Shown: in pieces, positions 36,555-45,645 of the stretch
Layout: the number at the start of each line of letters is the position of its first letter
Position numbering within the stretch: position 1 is the stretch's first letter
Source of the DNA: Actinosynnema pretiosum
GTDB lineage: Bacteria; Actinomycetota; Actinomycetes; Mycobacteriales; Pseudonocardiaceae
Length of the DNA stretch: 64,000 nt
Assembly: GCF_024171695.1 (NCBI RefSeq)
Contig: NZ_JAMTCF010000016.1
Span: 62,001 to 126,000 of the forward strand
Direction of reading: 5' to 3'
Made by a program: the position numbers and the translations under genes
The notes under the pieces: generated by a model
Seen by the model: only the letters and a program-made list of their open reading frames with translations
Database searches by the model: none
Told to the model about the DNA's origin: nothing

Positions 36555-39500
36555 TCACCCGATGCGGTAAGCCCGGATGGCGGTCTGCGCGAAGGTCCCG
36601 TCAGGGCCCTCGGCGCTCACCCGCAGCGACACCCACCCGGACGCCGGGTTGGGCACCGTCGCCACACCGTCCACCACTGGCACCGCCGTCCAGGTCGCGC
36701 CGTCGTCGAACGACGCGTCCACGGTGGTCGTGGTGAACGCCCCGGTCGCCTCCAGCGGCACGGCGAACGCCCCCGCAGGCGCGTTCCCGGAGCGGTCCAG
36801 CTCAGGCGCGAACCGGACCACGTCCAGCGGCAGCTCCACCGGGGTGGCGGTGGTCCCGGAGCGGAACGTCCAGCTCGCGCTCAGCGCGCTGCCGAACTCC
36901 GCGACCGCCTCGTCGCGCTCGTACGACGCCTCCAGCCGGAACTCCGCCTCACCGGGCGCGACGTCGAACACCCCGGAACCGGGCTCGGCCGTCTCGCCGA
37001 CCAGCACCCCGTCGCGGTGCAGCGCCGTGCGGGCGGACGTGTGCGGCGTGTCGCCGAGGTTGCCGTCGGAGTCGTCGAACAGCGGGGCCGCGACGCTGAT
37101 CACGTCACCGTCGCGGGTGCCGGACGCGCGCCCCGACGGCCCGGACACCGGCACGCCCAGCCGCTCCTGGTAGACCTGCCCCGCCCGGTAGTCGCGCTGA
37201 TCGGTGACGTGCACCCCGGCTTCCCCGAAGCGCCCCAGCTCGTACTCCCAGTGCCAGGGCGACTCGACGTTGACCCGGTCGACCACGCGCCCGGAGGGCG
37301 TCACCGGGTACATCACCATGCTGCCGCTGACGCCCTCGAAGTCGGCGTAGGCGCCGTGGCGGGCCTCGACCCCCTCCGGGGCGGGACCGAGGTCGGTGCG
37401 CACCTCGGCGAGGTCCTGCGCGGTGAAGGTGCGCTCGATGCCCGCCACCAGCCCGTCCCTGACCCAGGCGAGCCGGTAGTGCGTCTCCACGTCCGCCGGT
37501 TCGACCCAGAACTCGTGCCTGAAGACCGTCGTGAGGTCACCGGGCGGCGGGGCCTGCCCGACCTGCCCGTACCGGATGTCCGGGCCGGCCAGCGAGGCGC
37601 CGTAGGCGATCCGGCGGTCGCCGTGCCGGCGGTACGTGAAGGGGGAGCCGTACAGGTGCTCCGCCGCCGGGTCGTCGGGGAGCTCGATGTCCACCAGCGG
37701 CGCCGTCCGCAGGTCGGCGGTGACCGTGGCCGCTCCGGTGACCTCCAGCTCCGGCCTGTTCACCGTGCCGTTGCTGGAGAAGTCCTCCCGGTGGAACGTG
37801 GTGTTCACCGAGTAGTGGCCGGGGGTCAGCGTCAGCGTCTTGGCGGACTCGTACCTGATGAAGAAGAAGTCGTCGTTCGACAGGCCCATGACCACCGTGG
37901 TGGAGTTCTCGTCCGGTCCGCCGTCGAGCCCGATGGTCTCGAACGTGACGTCGTAGGCCTCCGCCTCCCGGTGCAGGCCGACCGGGACGCGCGGCCCGGA
38001 GCCCGCGACGACCCAGGCGCTGAACGAGCCGTCCGCCGCGCCGATCCGGGAGTCGCCGGTGACGGTCGCCGTGCCGGTGCCGCCCGCCGGGACGGTGAGC
38101 TGCGCAGGGCTGACGGTGAACATGCCTGCGGGCGCGCTGGTCTCGACGCCCAGGTCCAGCGTGACCGGCTCGCTCCCGTCGTTGCGGTAGGTGATCTCAC
38201 GCGTCACCGGGACGTCGTCGCCGTGCGGCCACTCCTGCGCGCCGAGCGCGATCGAGGCCGGTTCGGCGGTGACGGTCGTCGTGATCGCCGAGGCGAGGTC
38301 GACCCGACCCACGCCCTGCTGGTACGGCGTCAACGCCGGATTGCCGACAGCGGACCCCATCAACGCGGCCTTGATCCGCTGCCCGGTCCAGTCCGGGTGC
38401 TGCTGCTTGAGCAGCGCGGCTGCCCCGGCCACGTGCGGCGCGGCCATCGAGGTGCCCGACATCGCCACGTGCCCCTCGTCGACGGGCGTCCCGAGCACGC
38501 CCGAGCTCGACTTCGCCGCCGCGACGTCCACGCCCGGCGCGGTGACGTCGGGCTTGACCCCGCCGTCCGGACGCGGCCCCCGGCTGGAGAACCGGGCCAG
38601 CCCGTCGGCCCGGTCGACCGCGCCCACGGTCAGCGCGGAGTCCGCGCTGCCGGGCGAGCCCACCGTGCCGTCGGCGTAGCCGTTGCCCGCGGAGACCACG
38701 AACAGCGCGCCGCTGCTCGCGGACAGCGCGTCGACGGCCGCCTCCACCGGGTCGACGCCGGGAGCGTCCGGCCCGCCCAGGCTGAGGTTGACCACGTCCG
38801 CGCCCTGGTCGACCGCCCACTGCATCCCGGCCAGGATCGCGGAGTCCGAGCAGCCCCAGGTCGTGCAGACCTTGCCGTCCAGGACCTCGGCGCCCGGCGC
38901 CACGCCCCGGTACCGCTCGTCCGTGCTCGCGATGGTCGCCGCGACGTGCGTCCCGTGCCCGACGGCGTCGGTGTTGTCCGCGTCGTCCGTGAAGTTCGCC
39001 CGAGCACCCACCCGACCGACGAGGTCCGGGTGCGCGTCGTCCACCCCGCTGTCCAGCACGGCGACCTTCACCCCAGCCCCGGTGTACCCGCTCCGCCAAG
39101 CGGAAGGCGCGCCGATCTGCGCGGTGCTCCGGTCGAGCGAGGGCTTGCGCACCCCGTCCAACCACACCTTCTCCACGCCGGGATCGGACACCAACGACTC
39201 GAACACCCCGGCGGCGCCCACCTTCGGACTGCTGGCCGCCACCGAGCGCACCGCGGGCAACTCCTCGGCGACCCGCAACCCGGTAGCCCGCCGAGCCGCC
39301 ACCCCGTCCCGGTGCGTCACGATCAACGGCACCGAGTCGCGCCGCGAGTCGTCGTACCCCGCCTCCACCAGCCCGGTCACGTCGAACAACCGCAGGTCGA
39401 GCTTCTCCGAGGCGATGGCCGCCACCGCGTCGGCAGGCACCACGTGCACCCGCCCGTCCCGCTCGAACCGCTGCACCCCGATCTTCTCGCGCCCAGGGGC

Positions 39501-39698
39501 GGGAACCAGCGCCCGCACCTCGCCCCCCACCACCCGCACCCGGTCACCGGTCACCAGGGTGACCTCCGCGACGTCCCCCGCCCGCTCGGCCACGCCCGAG
39601 GGCGCCCCCAGCGCGCCAGGCGCCACAGGCGCCACGACCAACCCCGCAGCGACCGCCGCAACCACCAGGGCCGCGTGCTCTCTTCGTCGAAGTCCCAC
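36555..39698 (-). CDS. Secreted subtilisin-like serine protease (S8), 1047 aa
   Basis: A signal peptide (basic GLRRREH, then ALVVAAVAAGLVVAPVAPGALG) is followed by a propeptide to about residue 195. The catalytic domain has Asp in VAVLDSGVDDAHPDL (near 215), His in GHGTHVAATIA (near 247) and Ser in GTSMAAPHVAGAAAL (near 415). About 600 residues of beta-rich domains follow, including a CARDB-like stretch with NDGSEPVTLDLGV, typical of large actinomycete subtilases. It should act outside the cell on proteins; the substrate is unknown. GTG at 39698 has GAGGTG 8 bp upstream. It stands outside the PBD regulon: no operator copy is in front of it. Confidence 0.92.
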   Translation of the reverse strand: MGLRRREHAALVVAAVAAGLVVAPVAPGALGAPSGVAERAGDVAEVTLVTGDRVRVVGGEVRALVPAPGREKIGVQRFERDGRVHVVPADAVAAIASEKLDLRLFDVTGLVEAGYDDSRRDSVPLIVTHRDGVAARRATGLRVAEELPAVRSVAASSPKVGAAGVFESLVSDPGVEKVWLDGVRKPSLDRSTAQIGAPSAWRSGYTGAGVKVAVLDSGVDDAHPDLVGRVGARANFTDDADNTDAVGHGTHVAATIASTDERYRGVAPGAEVLDGKVCTTWGCSDSAILAGMQWAVDQGADVVNLSLGGPDAPGVDPVEAAVDALSASSGALFVVSAGNGYADGTVGSPGSADSALTVGAVDRADGLARFSSRGPRPDGGVKPDVTAPGVDVAAAKSSSGVLGTPVDEGHVAMSGTSMAAPHVAGAAALLKQQHPDWTGQRIKAALMGSAVGNPALTPYQQGVGRVDLASAITTTVTAEPASIALGAQEWPHGDDVPVTREITYRNDGSEPVTLDLGVETSAPAGMFTVSPAQLTVPAGGTGTATVTGDSRIGAADGSFSAWVVAGSGPRVPVGLHREAEAYDVTFETIGLDGGPDENSTTVVMGLSNDDFFFIRYESAKTLTLTPGHYSVNTTFHREDFSSNGTVNRPELEVTGAATVTADLRTAPLVDIELPDDPAAEHLYGSPFTYRRHGDRRIAYGASLAGPDIRYGQVGQAPPPGDLTTVFRHEFWVEPADVETHYRLAWVRDGLVAGIERTFTAQDLAEVRTDLGPAPEGVEARHGAYADFEGVSGSMVMYPVTPSGRVVDRVNVESPWHWEYELGRFGEAGVHVTDQRDYRAGQVYQERLGVPVSGPSGRASGTRDGDVISVAAPLFDDSDGNLGDTPHTSARTALHRDGVLVGETAEPGSGVFDVAPGEAEFRLEASYERDEAVAEFGSALSASWTFRSGTTATPVELPLDVVRFAPELDRSGNAPAGAFAVPLEATGAFTTTTVDASFDDGATWTAVPVVDGVATVPNPASGWVSLRVSAEGPDGTFAQTAIRAYRIG

Positions 39699-39995
39699 TC
39701 AGGACACCTCCGCTGGACTGCGCGTGCGCGGTGCACGCGGAGAGGAGACGCCCCGCGACCCACCGGTTGTTGACACGCCCAGGCCTGTTTTCTCCGGCGA
39801 CGGCGGACCTCCGAACCGCACCGCCCGCCTGCCGAGCCGCAGCCCGGTCAGGCGTCAAGGCGGAAGAGCTGCGCGAACGCGGCGGGCGGCGCGCTGGAAC
39901 TTCCAGCAGGCGCACCGAATAGGGGATTGCGCGGTTCCCGTCCCACCACCGCTCGCCCCACCACCGCCCGCTCCACGCGCCGCCCTCACGCACGA
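39699..39995. other. Non-coding region upstream of the protease gene
   Basis: About 300 bp between the protease start and the hairpin behind the small secreted protein gene. No convincing gene is seen on either strand and the segment should hold the protease promoter. The run TGTTGACACG near 39768 resembles a -35 box but faces forward, so it is not assigned. Confidence 0.5.
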
Positions 39996-40027
39996 GGGCC
40001 GGTCCCACGCCGCCGCAGGACCGGCCC
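39996..40027. terminator. Terminator-like hairpin behind the small secreted protein gene
   Basis: Arms GGGCCGGTCC (39996-40005) and GGACCGGCCC (40018-40027) pair perfectly with a 12-nt loop, starting 15 bp downstream of the stop codon of the minus-strand gene at 40043-40369. Confidence 0.65.
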
Positions 40028-40042
40028 CTTTCCGGGCTTGGA

Positions 40043-40369
40043 TCAGCAGGTGCTCGCGCCGTCGAAGACCCTCGGCTGGATCGCGACCTTGTTGGTGATC
40101 GACTTGCCGTTGGCGACGGTCGAGCACGGCCCGTCGGCCCCGAACGCCCAGATGATCTTGAGGTTCAGGCTCCTGCCGCAGTTGTTCGTGGCCTTCCCGG
40201 TCTGCGTGGCGATGCCCTTGCTGCTGCTGACCTTCACGCACGTGGGCGCGTTGCCCAACGTGCCGAGGTCGTCGCTGGCCACGGCCTGGCCCGCGCCGCT
40301 CAGACCCACCAGCGCCACGGCCGCCGCCATCGTCGCGACCGCTCTCCCCGCAGTGCGCTTGAAGTCCAT
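40043..40369 (-). CDS. Small secreted four-cysteine protein, tendamistat-like spacing, 108 aa
   Basis: A signal peptide (MDFKRTAGRAVATMAAAVALVGLSGAG, cleaved near QAVAS) leaves a mature domain of about 77 residues with four cysteines separated by 19, 17 and 26 residues. In tendamistat, the Streptomyces alpha-amylase inhibitor, the gaps are 15, 17 and 27, and the context around the second and third cysteine (N-C, a K-rich strand, P-C-x-x-V-A-x-G) is similar. The inhibitory Trp-Arg-Tyr triplet is missing, the loop being replaced by SSSKGIATQTG, so amylase inhibition is doubtful. A related beta-sandwich fold with another target is the cautious reading. It is divergent from a SARP gene and near a protease gene. 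Confidence 0.75.
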   Translation of the reverse strand: MDFKRTAGRAVATMAAAVALVGLSGAGQAVASDDLGTLGNAPTCVKVSSSKGIATQTGKATNNCGRSLNLKIIWAFGADGPCSTVANGKSITNKVAIQPRVFDGASTC

Positions 40370-40395
40370 GGAAAACTCCCCCTCGTCAGTGGATT

Positions 40396-40412
40396 CGATT
40401 CTGGCCGAATCG
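40396..40412. promoter_or_regulatory. Inverted repeat between the small secreted protein and SARP genes
   Basis: CGATTC (40396-40401) and GAATCG (40407-40412) form 6-bp arms around TGGCC, 27 bp upstream of the minus-strand start and about 115 bp upstream of the SARP start. It may be an operator for the divergent pair; nothing similar was noticed elsewhere in the window. Confidence 0.4.
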
Positions 40413-40525
40413 TCCCCGGTGGTGCGCTACCAGCAGTTTCATCGATTTCCCTGCCGCGCTGATCGGACTCTGCCAGCCTGGGTTTGACGCCCGCTTGACA
40501 CACCTGGGGGGAGCTGTGGTGTCCG

Positions 40526-41284
40526 ATGAGGTTTCTGCTTCTCGGCCCTGTGACGGCCTACCGGCGCGGGGAGCCGGTCGTGCTAGGCAGGCGCGCGCAG
40601 CGGCTGGTGCTCGGTCTCCTGCTGCTCAGCGCGGGCCGACCCGTGCCGGTCGAACGGCTGGAAGCCCTGCTGTGGGAAGGAGATCCGCCGGACGGCGCGC
40701 GGGCTCTCGTCCAGACGCACGTCTCCCGGCTGCGCCGGGTGCTGGACCCCGCTAGGGACGGCGCGACCGGGTTCCGGCTGGTGGCGAGGGGATCGACCTA
40801 CACCGCCGAGGTGGCGCCGGAAACCGTTGACGCGCACCGGTTCCGCGTCGACGTCGAGCGCGCCGCCGAGCTGGCCGACCCGGAACGGCGGGCCTGCGCG
40901 CTGCGGGCCGCCCTCGCCCTGTGGCAGGGGCCGCTGCTGTCCGACGTCGCCGACGACGCGCTCCGGGACCGGGTCGGCGCGGGGCTGGCGGAACTGCGGC
41001 TGTCCGCCTGGGAGTCCTGCGCCGAGGCCGACCTCGCCGCCGGACGGCACCGACGGGCGGCGGCGGAGCTCGCGGACCTCGTCGCCGAGGAGCCGACGCG
41101 GGAAACGCTCGTGGTCCTGCTCATGACCGCGCTGTGCCTGGGCGGCCGGGGTTCCGCCGCGCTCGCGCTGTTCGAGCGGACCCGCCGGGTGCTGGCCGCC
41201 GAGCTCGGCGCGGACCCAGGACCGGAGTTGCGGGGACTGCACCGGTCGATCCTGCGCGGGGAGAGGGTTCCGCTGCTCCGCTGA
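40526..41284 (+). CDS. SARP/AfsR-type transcriptional activator, 252 aa
   Basis: MRFLLLGPVTAYRRGEPV opens an OmpR-like winged helix (about 1-92) with LWEGDPPDGARALVQTHVSRLRRVL as recognition region. The activation domain (about 95-245) ends in GADPGPELRGLHRSILRGE, as in small SARPs. SARPs activate secondary-metabolite operons through 11-bp-spaced repeats in the -35 region. The nearest operon is the second NRPS cluster, whose last gene ends 120 bp away convergently, which makes this its probable activator, though its own binding repeats were not recognised in front of the operon at 51324-51999. GGGGGGAGC 12 bp upstream is compatible with the ATG at 40526. Confidence 0.85.
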   Translation: MRFLLLGPVTAYRRGEPVVLGRRAQRLVLGLLLLSAGRPVPVERLEALLWEGDPPDGARALVQTHVSRLRRVLDPARDGATGFRLVARGSTYTAEVAPETVDAHRFRVDVERAAELADPERRACALRAALALWQGPLLSDVADDALRDRVGAGLAELRLSAWESCAEADLAAGRHRRAAAELADLVAEEPTRETLVVLLMTALCLGGRGSAALALFERTRRVLAAELGADPGPELRGLHRSILRGERVPLLR

Positions 41285-41354
41285 TCACCCGGCGGTGACC
41301 GCACCGTGCGACGGGAGTCCGAAGTGGACTAGACGTGGGTCGAGTCATCGGAAT

Positions 41355-41401
41355 GTCCCCTGTGGACGGGAATTCGCAACGAAATCCCGTCCACAGGGGA
41401 C
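41355..41401. terminator. Strong bidirectional hairpin between SARP and the NRPS-2 operon
   Basis: Arms of 17 bp at 41355-41371 and 41385-41401 are perfectly complementary (GTCCCCTGTGGACGGGA and its reverse complement) around a 13-nt AT-rich loop. The right arm ends 2 bp before the MFS stop codon. It is the most stable hairpin noticed in the window. Confidence 0.85.
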
Positions 41402-41403
41402 GG

Positions 41404-42645
41404 TCACGGCGCGGTCGGGCTCGCGGGCTCCTCGGCCGCCACGCGCTTCCCGCCCCGGCTCGGCAGGCACAGCACTCCGGACACCACGCCGCCGACCGCG
41501 CACAACGCCCACAGCGCCCACGGGTCGACCGCGTACGCCAGGCCGCCCACCAGCGGCCCGACCCCCGTGCCGAACGTGATCGCCGCGCCGTAGAGGCCCT
41601 GGTAGCGGCCGACCAGCGCGGGTGGGGCCAGCCCGCCGAGGTGCGCGGCGGCGACCGAGGCGTACAGCATCTCGCCGAGCGTCCACAGCACGACCGTGGC
41701 GATCAGCCACGACATGTTCGCCGACACCCCGGTCAGCGCCAGCCCGACCCCGGTGGCCAGGTTCCCCCACAGCAGCACCAGGTGCGGTGTCCTGCGGGAC
41801 ACCGCGCTGGTGATCGGCAGCTCGAACAGCAGCACCAGCACGCCGTTGACGCTGATCAGCAGGCCGAAGCTCGCCGGGGACATGCCCGCGTCGCTCACGT
41901 GCAGCGGCAGGCCAACGGTGGACTGGACGTAGATGAACTCCGCGAGCACCGCCATCACCAGGAACCGCAGCAGCGCGCGGTCCGCCAGCGCCTCCCGGTA
42001 GCCCACCTTCGGCTCCACCTCGCCGGTCCCGCCGTCCGCGTCGCCCCTGGGCCGGTCGCGCAGCAGGACCGCCGCGACCCCGGCGAACAGCAGGCATGCC
42101 GCAGCGTTGCCCAGGAACAGCCCCGGATAGGACACCGTCGCGAGCGCACCGCCCAGCGCCGCGCCAAGCGCCGCCCCGATGTTGATGGCGAACCGGAACA
42201 CCGCGAACGCCGCCAGCCGCTCCTGAGGGCTGCCCGAGGCGTCCACCAGCACTGCGGCGGCGGCCGGGCGGTAGAGCTGCGCGGCGGTGCCGGTCAGGAA
42301 CGCCATGACGATCAGCAGCGGCAGGGTGTCGAACAGCGGGATCGACGCGGTCAGCCCCGCAGCGCACACCATCGACAGCACGATGGTCCAGCGCCTGCCC
42401 AGCCGGTCGGCCAGCACCCCGCCGAGGGTGTTGCCCAGCACGTTCCCCAGCCCCGCCGCGCCGAGCACGAGCCCGGCCGCGCCGGGGGAGAAGCCCCTGC
42501 CGGTCAGGTACAGGACCATGAACACCGGCAGGAAGTTGCCGATCCGGTTGACCAGGATCCCGAGGCTGAGCGTCCACACCACCGGGGGCAGCCGCCGCAG
42601 CGCGTCCCGGAAGCGCGGCTGCGCGTCGTCCGACGGGGCGCTCAC
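41404..42645 (-). CDS. MFS efflux transporter, 413 aa
   Basis: Twelve hydrophobic segments are recognisable, with the MFS loop motif GGVLADRLGRRWTIVLS between helices 2 and 3 and a charged central loop (RDRPRGDADGG) near residue 195. Such transporters use the proton gradient to export small molecules. It is last gene of the six-gene NRPS operon: its GTG overlaps the stop of the ATP-grasp gene by 4 bp, so it is made with that enzyme. Export of the cluster product and self-protection is the obvious role, as BacE next to the ligase BacD in bacilysin synthesis. The substrate is unknown. Confidence 0.88.
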   Translation of the reverse strand: MSAPSDDAQPRFRDALRRLPPVVWTLSLGILVNRIGNFLPVFMVLYLTGRGFSPGAAGLVLGAAGLGNVLGNTLGGVLADRLGRRWTIVLSMVCAAGLTASIPLFDTLPLLIVMAFLTGTAAQLYRPAAAAVLVDASGSPQERLAAFAVFRFAINIGAALGAALGGALATVSYPGLFLGNAAACLLFAGVAAVLLRDRPRGDADGGTGEVEPKVGYREALADRALLRFLVMAVLAEFIYVQSTVGLPLHVSDAGMSPASFGLLISVNGVLVLLFELPITSAVSRRTPHLVLLWGNLATGVGLALTGVSANMSWLIATVVLWTLGEMLYASVAAAHLGGLAPPALVGRYQGLYGAAITFGTGVGPLVGGLAYAVDPWALWALCAVGGVVSGVLCLPSRGGKRVAAEEPASPTAP

Positions 42646-43871
42646 CGGGCCGTCCCCGCATCCCGCTCGGTGCCGATCTCCACCATGGAGGCCAGTCGCT
42701 CGCACTGCTCGACCGCGTCGGCCGCGCTCGTCCCGCGCGCCACGACCAGCCCCACCCGGTCCTCGCTCCACACCAGCGGTGGCACCTCGTCGCCCGGCTC
42801 GACCGACACCTCCAGCTCCACCAGCGCGGGGTCCCGCCGGACCGCGTCGACCCCGGCCACCGACACCACGCGGCCCGGCGCCGGGACCAGGAACCGGACC
42901 GCCGCGCCGCCCAGCGGCTCCGGCCGCTCGCGCAGCGGCTCCACCACGCCCAGCGGCGCGCCGATCGCGTAGAGGTCCATGTCCACCCCGTAGGCGGTCT
43001 GCGCCAGCTCGTTGATCCGGTCGCCGCCGACGCGGTTGTGCGACTCGACCACCACCGGCCCCCGGTCGGTCAGCTTCAGCTCGGTGTGCGCGGGGCCGTG
43101 CCGCAGGCCCACCGCGTCCAGGAACGCCACCACCAGGTCCTCGGCCTCGCGCAGCACCTCGGCGGGGAACGCGCTGGGCATCGAGTGGCCGATCTCGACG
43201 AACCCGACGCACACCTTGTCGGTCGTGCCGACCACGACGTGGCGGCCGTCGAAGCTCAGCGTCTCGACGCTGATCTCCGGGCCCTCCAGGTACTCCTCCA
43301 CCAGGAACCGCCGCAGCCCCAGCGCGCGCACCCGCTCCAGCGCCGGGCCGATCTCGGAAGGCCCGCGCACCGCCGACACCGCGAGGCTCCCGGCCTCGCT
43401 GGTCGGCTTCACCACCACCGGGAAACCGTGCTCCCGCGCGAAGTCCAGCACGTCCCGCCCGGTCTCCCCGACCACTGCCGCGACCGGGCTGATCCCCAGC
43501 GCGTTGAGGTGCTGGCGCATCTTCGCCTTGTCCATCAACATGTCCACGGTCTTGAGCGGGTTGCCGCCGAGCCCCAGCAGCTCGTCGACCTCGGCGGTCG
43601 GCACCAGCCCCAGCTCGGTCAGCGACAGGATGCGCTGGAACGGGTGCACCCGGTGCAGCTCGGCCAGCAGCGGCAGCAACCGCGCGCTGTCGGTGTAGTC
43701 CACGAGCAGCGCCTGGTCCACGTACGGCCAGTGCGACCGGTCGTACTTGTCGGGGTGCTGCACGTAGACCACGCCGAGCCCCAGCTCGCGGGCCTTGCGG
43801 ACGATCTTCAGCTTGCCGCCGACGACGGCGAGCACGGGCCGCCCCCGCTCGGGGGTGGTGTCGGATGCCAC
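42642..43871 (-). CDS. ATP-grasp carboxylate-amine ligase, 409 aa
   Basis: A Rossmann-like N-terminal part (VLAVVGGKLKIVRKARELGLGVVYV) precedes the ATP-grasp fold: KMRQHLNALGI, FPVVVKPTSEAGSLAV with the ATP-binding lysine near 150, FLVEEYLEGPEISVETL, and the metal-binding TELKLTDRGPVVVESHNRVGGDRI near 280-300. Members of this group form peptide or amide bonds through an acyl phosphate, e.g. L-amino-acid ligases such as BacD. GTG at 43871 is preceded by GGGAGAG and the upstream gene's stop lies within 17 bp. Between NRPS genes and an exporter, it probably adds an amino acid or amine to the NRPS product or makes a building block. Confidence 0.85.
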   Translation of the reverse strand: MASDTTPERGRPVLAVVGGKLKIVRKARELGLGVVYVQHPDKYDRSHWPYVDQALLVDYTDSARLLPLLAELHRVHPFQRILSLTELGLVPTAEVDELLGLGGNPLKTVDMLMDKAKMRQHLNALGISPVAAVVGETGRDVLDFAREHGFPVVVKPTSEAGSLAVSAVRGPSEIGPALERVRALGLRRFLVEEYLEGPEISVETLSFDGRHVVVGTTDKVCVGFVEIGHSMPSAFPAEVLREAEDLVVAFLDAVGLRHGPAHTELKLTDRGPVVVESHNRVGGDRINELAQTAYGVDMDLYAIGAPLGVVEPLRERPEPLGGAAVRFLVPAPGRVVSVAGVDAVRRDPALVELEVSVEPGDEVPPLVWSEDRVGLVVARGTSAADAVEQCERLASMVEIGTERDAGTAR

Positions 43872-43885
43872 GACCTGCTCTCCCT

Positions 43886-45589
43886 TCACGCCCGCAGCGC
43901 GGGGTCGACGACCGGCAGAGCGGCGAGCGCCGCGCGGTCGACCTTGCCCGGCCGGTTGAGCGGCAAGGCGTCCAGCCACCGGAAGTGCGTCGGGATCATG
44001 TGCCCCGGCAGCAGCTGCCGCAGCTGCTCCACGACGACCTCGTCGGGGCACGGCCCGCCCGCCAGGTAGGCGACGATGGCCGCGCCGCCGGGGGCGTCCT
44101 CGCGCAGCAGCGCCGCCGCGTCCACGACCCCGGCGCACTCGCGCAGCGCGTGCTCGACCTCGCCGATCTCCACCCGGAAGCCGCGCACCTTGACCTGGTC
44201 GTCCATCCTGCCCAGGTAGCGGTAGTCGCCGTCGGGCTGCAACCGCACCCGGTCGCCGGTGGCGTACATGCGCGCGCCCGGCTCGTCGGTGAACGGGTCG
44301 GGCAGGAACACCGCGGCGGTCCGGGCGGGCTGCCCGAGGTAGCCGCGCGCCAGGCCGACGCCCGCGATGAACATCTGCCCGTCCGCGCCGTCCGGCACCG
44401 GCGCCAGGTCCTCGTCCAGCACGTAGGCGCGCACGTTGCGGACGGGGCGGCCGATCGGCGCCCAGCGCGGGGTGTCCGCGCCGCACCGGTACCAGGTCGC
44501 GGCGACCGACGCCTCAGTCGGGCCGTAGCCGTTGGCCACGACCAGCGGCGGCGCGTCGGCCAGTCCGGGGCCGTCGAGCTGCGAGCCGCCTGTGATCACC
44601 AGCCGCACCCCGGCCTCGGCGAGCCGGGGCAGCAGCGAGCGCCCGTAGGGGCCGAGCACGGCGGCCGGGATCTCCAGCACGGTCACGCCGAGACCTCGGG
44701 CCGAGGACAGCACCCGGCTCGCGGGCAGGTCACCGGCCTCGGGGATCGCCACGCACGCGCCGACCGCCAGCGCCATCAGCACGTCGTGCATGGAGCTGTC
44801 GACGGTCGGCGCGGTCGTCCACAGCAGCACGTCGTCGGGCCGGATCAGGTCCAGCTCGGCCGCCGAGGCCCGCACGAGGTTGACCAGACCCTCGTGCGGC
44901 ACGCCGACGACCTTGGGCCGCCCGGTGGAGCCGGAGGTGGTGATCGCGTAGGCCAGGTCCAGCGGCAGCGGGCCCGGCGGCGGCGCGGCGTCCTCCCCGA
45001 CCAGGGCCGGGTCGTCGATCGCCTGCGCGTCGGGCCACCACTCGACGGGGGAGTCCACGAGCACGTGGGCGCACCCGGCGTCGGCGAGCACCTCGCTGTT
45101 GCGCCGGGGCGGGTCGGCGGGGTCCAGCGGCAGGCACGCCGCACCGCTGCGCAGCACCGCGACCACCGCCGTCAGCGCCGCGACGCCCTTGGGCGCGAGC
45201 AGGCCGACCACCGAGTCGGGACCCGCGCCCGCGCGCCGCAGGCGGTTGGCGAGCCGGGCGGTGAGCAGGTCGAACTCGGCGTACGTCCACGTGCGGTCCG
45301 CGGTGCGCACGGCAGGCCGCTCCGGGCGCAGCCGCGCCTCGCGGGTGAACAGGTCGACGACTGTGCGCGGTTCGCCGTCCACCTGGGCGGAGCGCGCCCC
45401 CGGTGCGCGCAGGCTCAGCGGGCGCAGGTCGGTCCAGACCCGGTCGACGTGGTCGAGGCACTGCTGCCGCGTCCCGGTCATCGCGCCCACGCGCCAGCCC
45501 GAGGGCAGCACGCGGTCGGCAGGCCAGGTCGAGTGCTGCCCCTCGTGGTTGACCACCGCGTGGAACTGGCGGTGCTCGTCTTCGGACAT
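43886..45589 (-). CDS. MbtH-adenylation domain fusion, 567 aa
   Basis: Residues 1-62 are a complete MbtH-like protein (FHAVVNHEGQHSTWPADRVLPSGW with the conserved WP, then CLDHVDRVWTDLRP). The adenylation domain follows (about 75-560): ITTSGSTGRPKVVG, APTVDSSMHD with the alpha-amino-binding Asp present, NGYGPTEASV, YATGDRVRL and NRPGKVDRAAL. There is no carrier domain. MbtH proteins are obligate activators of many adenylation domains; covalent fusions are uncommon (the SlgN1 and NikP1 types). It should activate one alpha-amino acid and load the free carrier protein at 49516-49833. ATG at 45589 is the first start in frame and lies 44 bp after the NRPS stop. Confidence 0.9.
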   Translation of the reverse strand: MSEDEHRQFHAVVNHEGQHSTWPADRVLPSGWRVGAMTGTRQQCLDHVDRVWTDLRPLSLRAPGARSAQVDGEPRTVVDLFTREARLRPERPAVRTADRTWTYAEFDLLTARLANRLRRAGAGPDSVVGLLAPKGVAALTAVVAVLRSGAACLPLDPADPPRRNSEVLADAGCAHVLVDSPVEWWPDAQAIDDPALVGEDAAPPPGPLPLDLAYAITTSGSTGRPKVVGVPHEGLVNLVRASAAELDLIRPDDVLLWTTAPTVDSSMHDVLMALAVGACVAIPEAGDLPASRVLSSARGLGVTVLEIPAAVLGPYGRSLLPRLAEAGVRLVITGGSQLDGPGLADAPPLVVANGYGPTEASVAATWYRCGADTPRWAPIGRPVRNVRAYVLDEDLAPVPDGADGQMFIAGVGLARGYLGQPARTAAVFLPDPFTDEPGARMYATGDRVRLQPDGDYRYLGRMDDQVKVRGFRVEIGEVEHALRECAGVVDAAALLREDAPGGAAIVAYLAGGPCPDEVVVEQLRQLLPGHMIPTHFRWLDALPLNRPGKVDRAALAALPVVDPALRA

Positions 45590-45608
45590 GGTGTGCTCGG
45601 TCCTCTCC

Positions 45609-45645
45609 GCCGGTCCTGTCACTGCCGGTCCTGTCACCGCCGGTC
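45609..45645. repeat. Tandem 15-bp repeats at the NRPS/MbtH-A junction
   Basis: The unit GCCGGTCCTGTCACY occurs at 45609-45623 and 45624-45638, and a partial third copy follows. The repeats span the stop codon of the large NRPS gene and the short spacer to the next gene, so copy-number change would shift the C-terminus. Confidence 0.7.
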
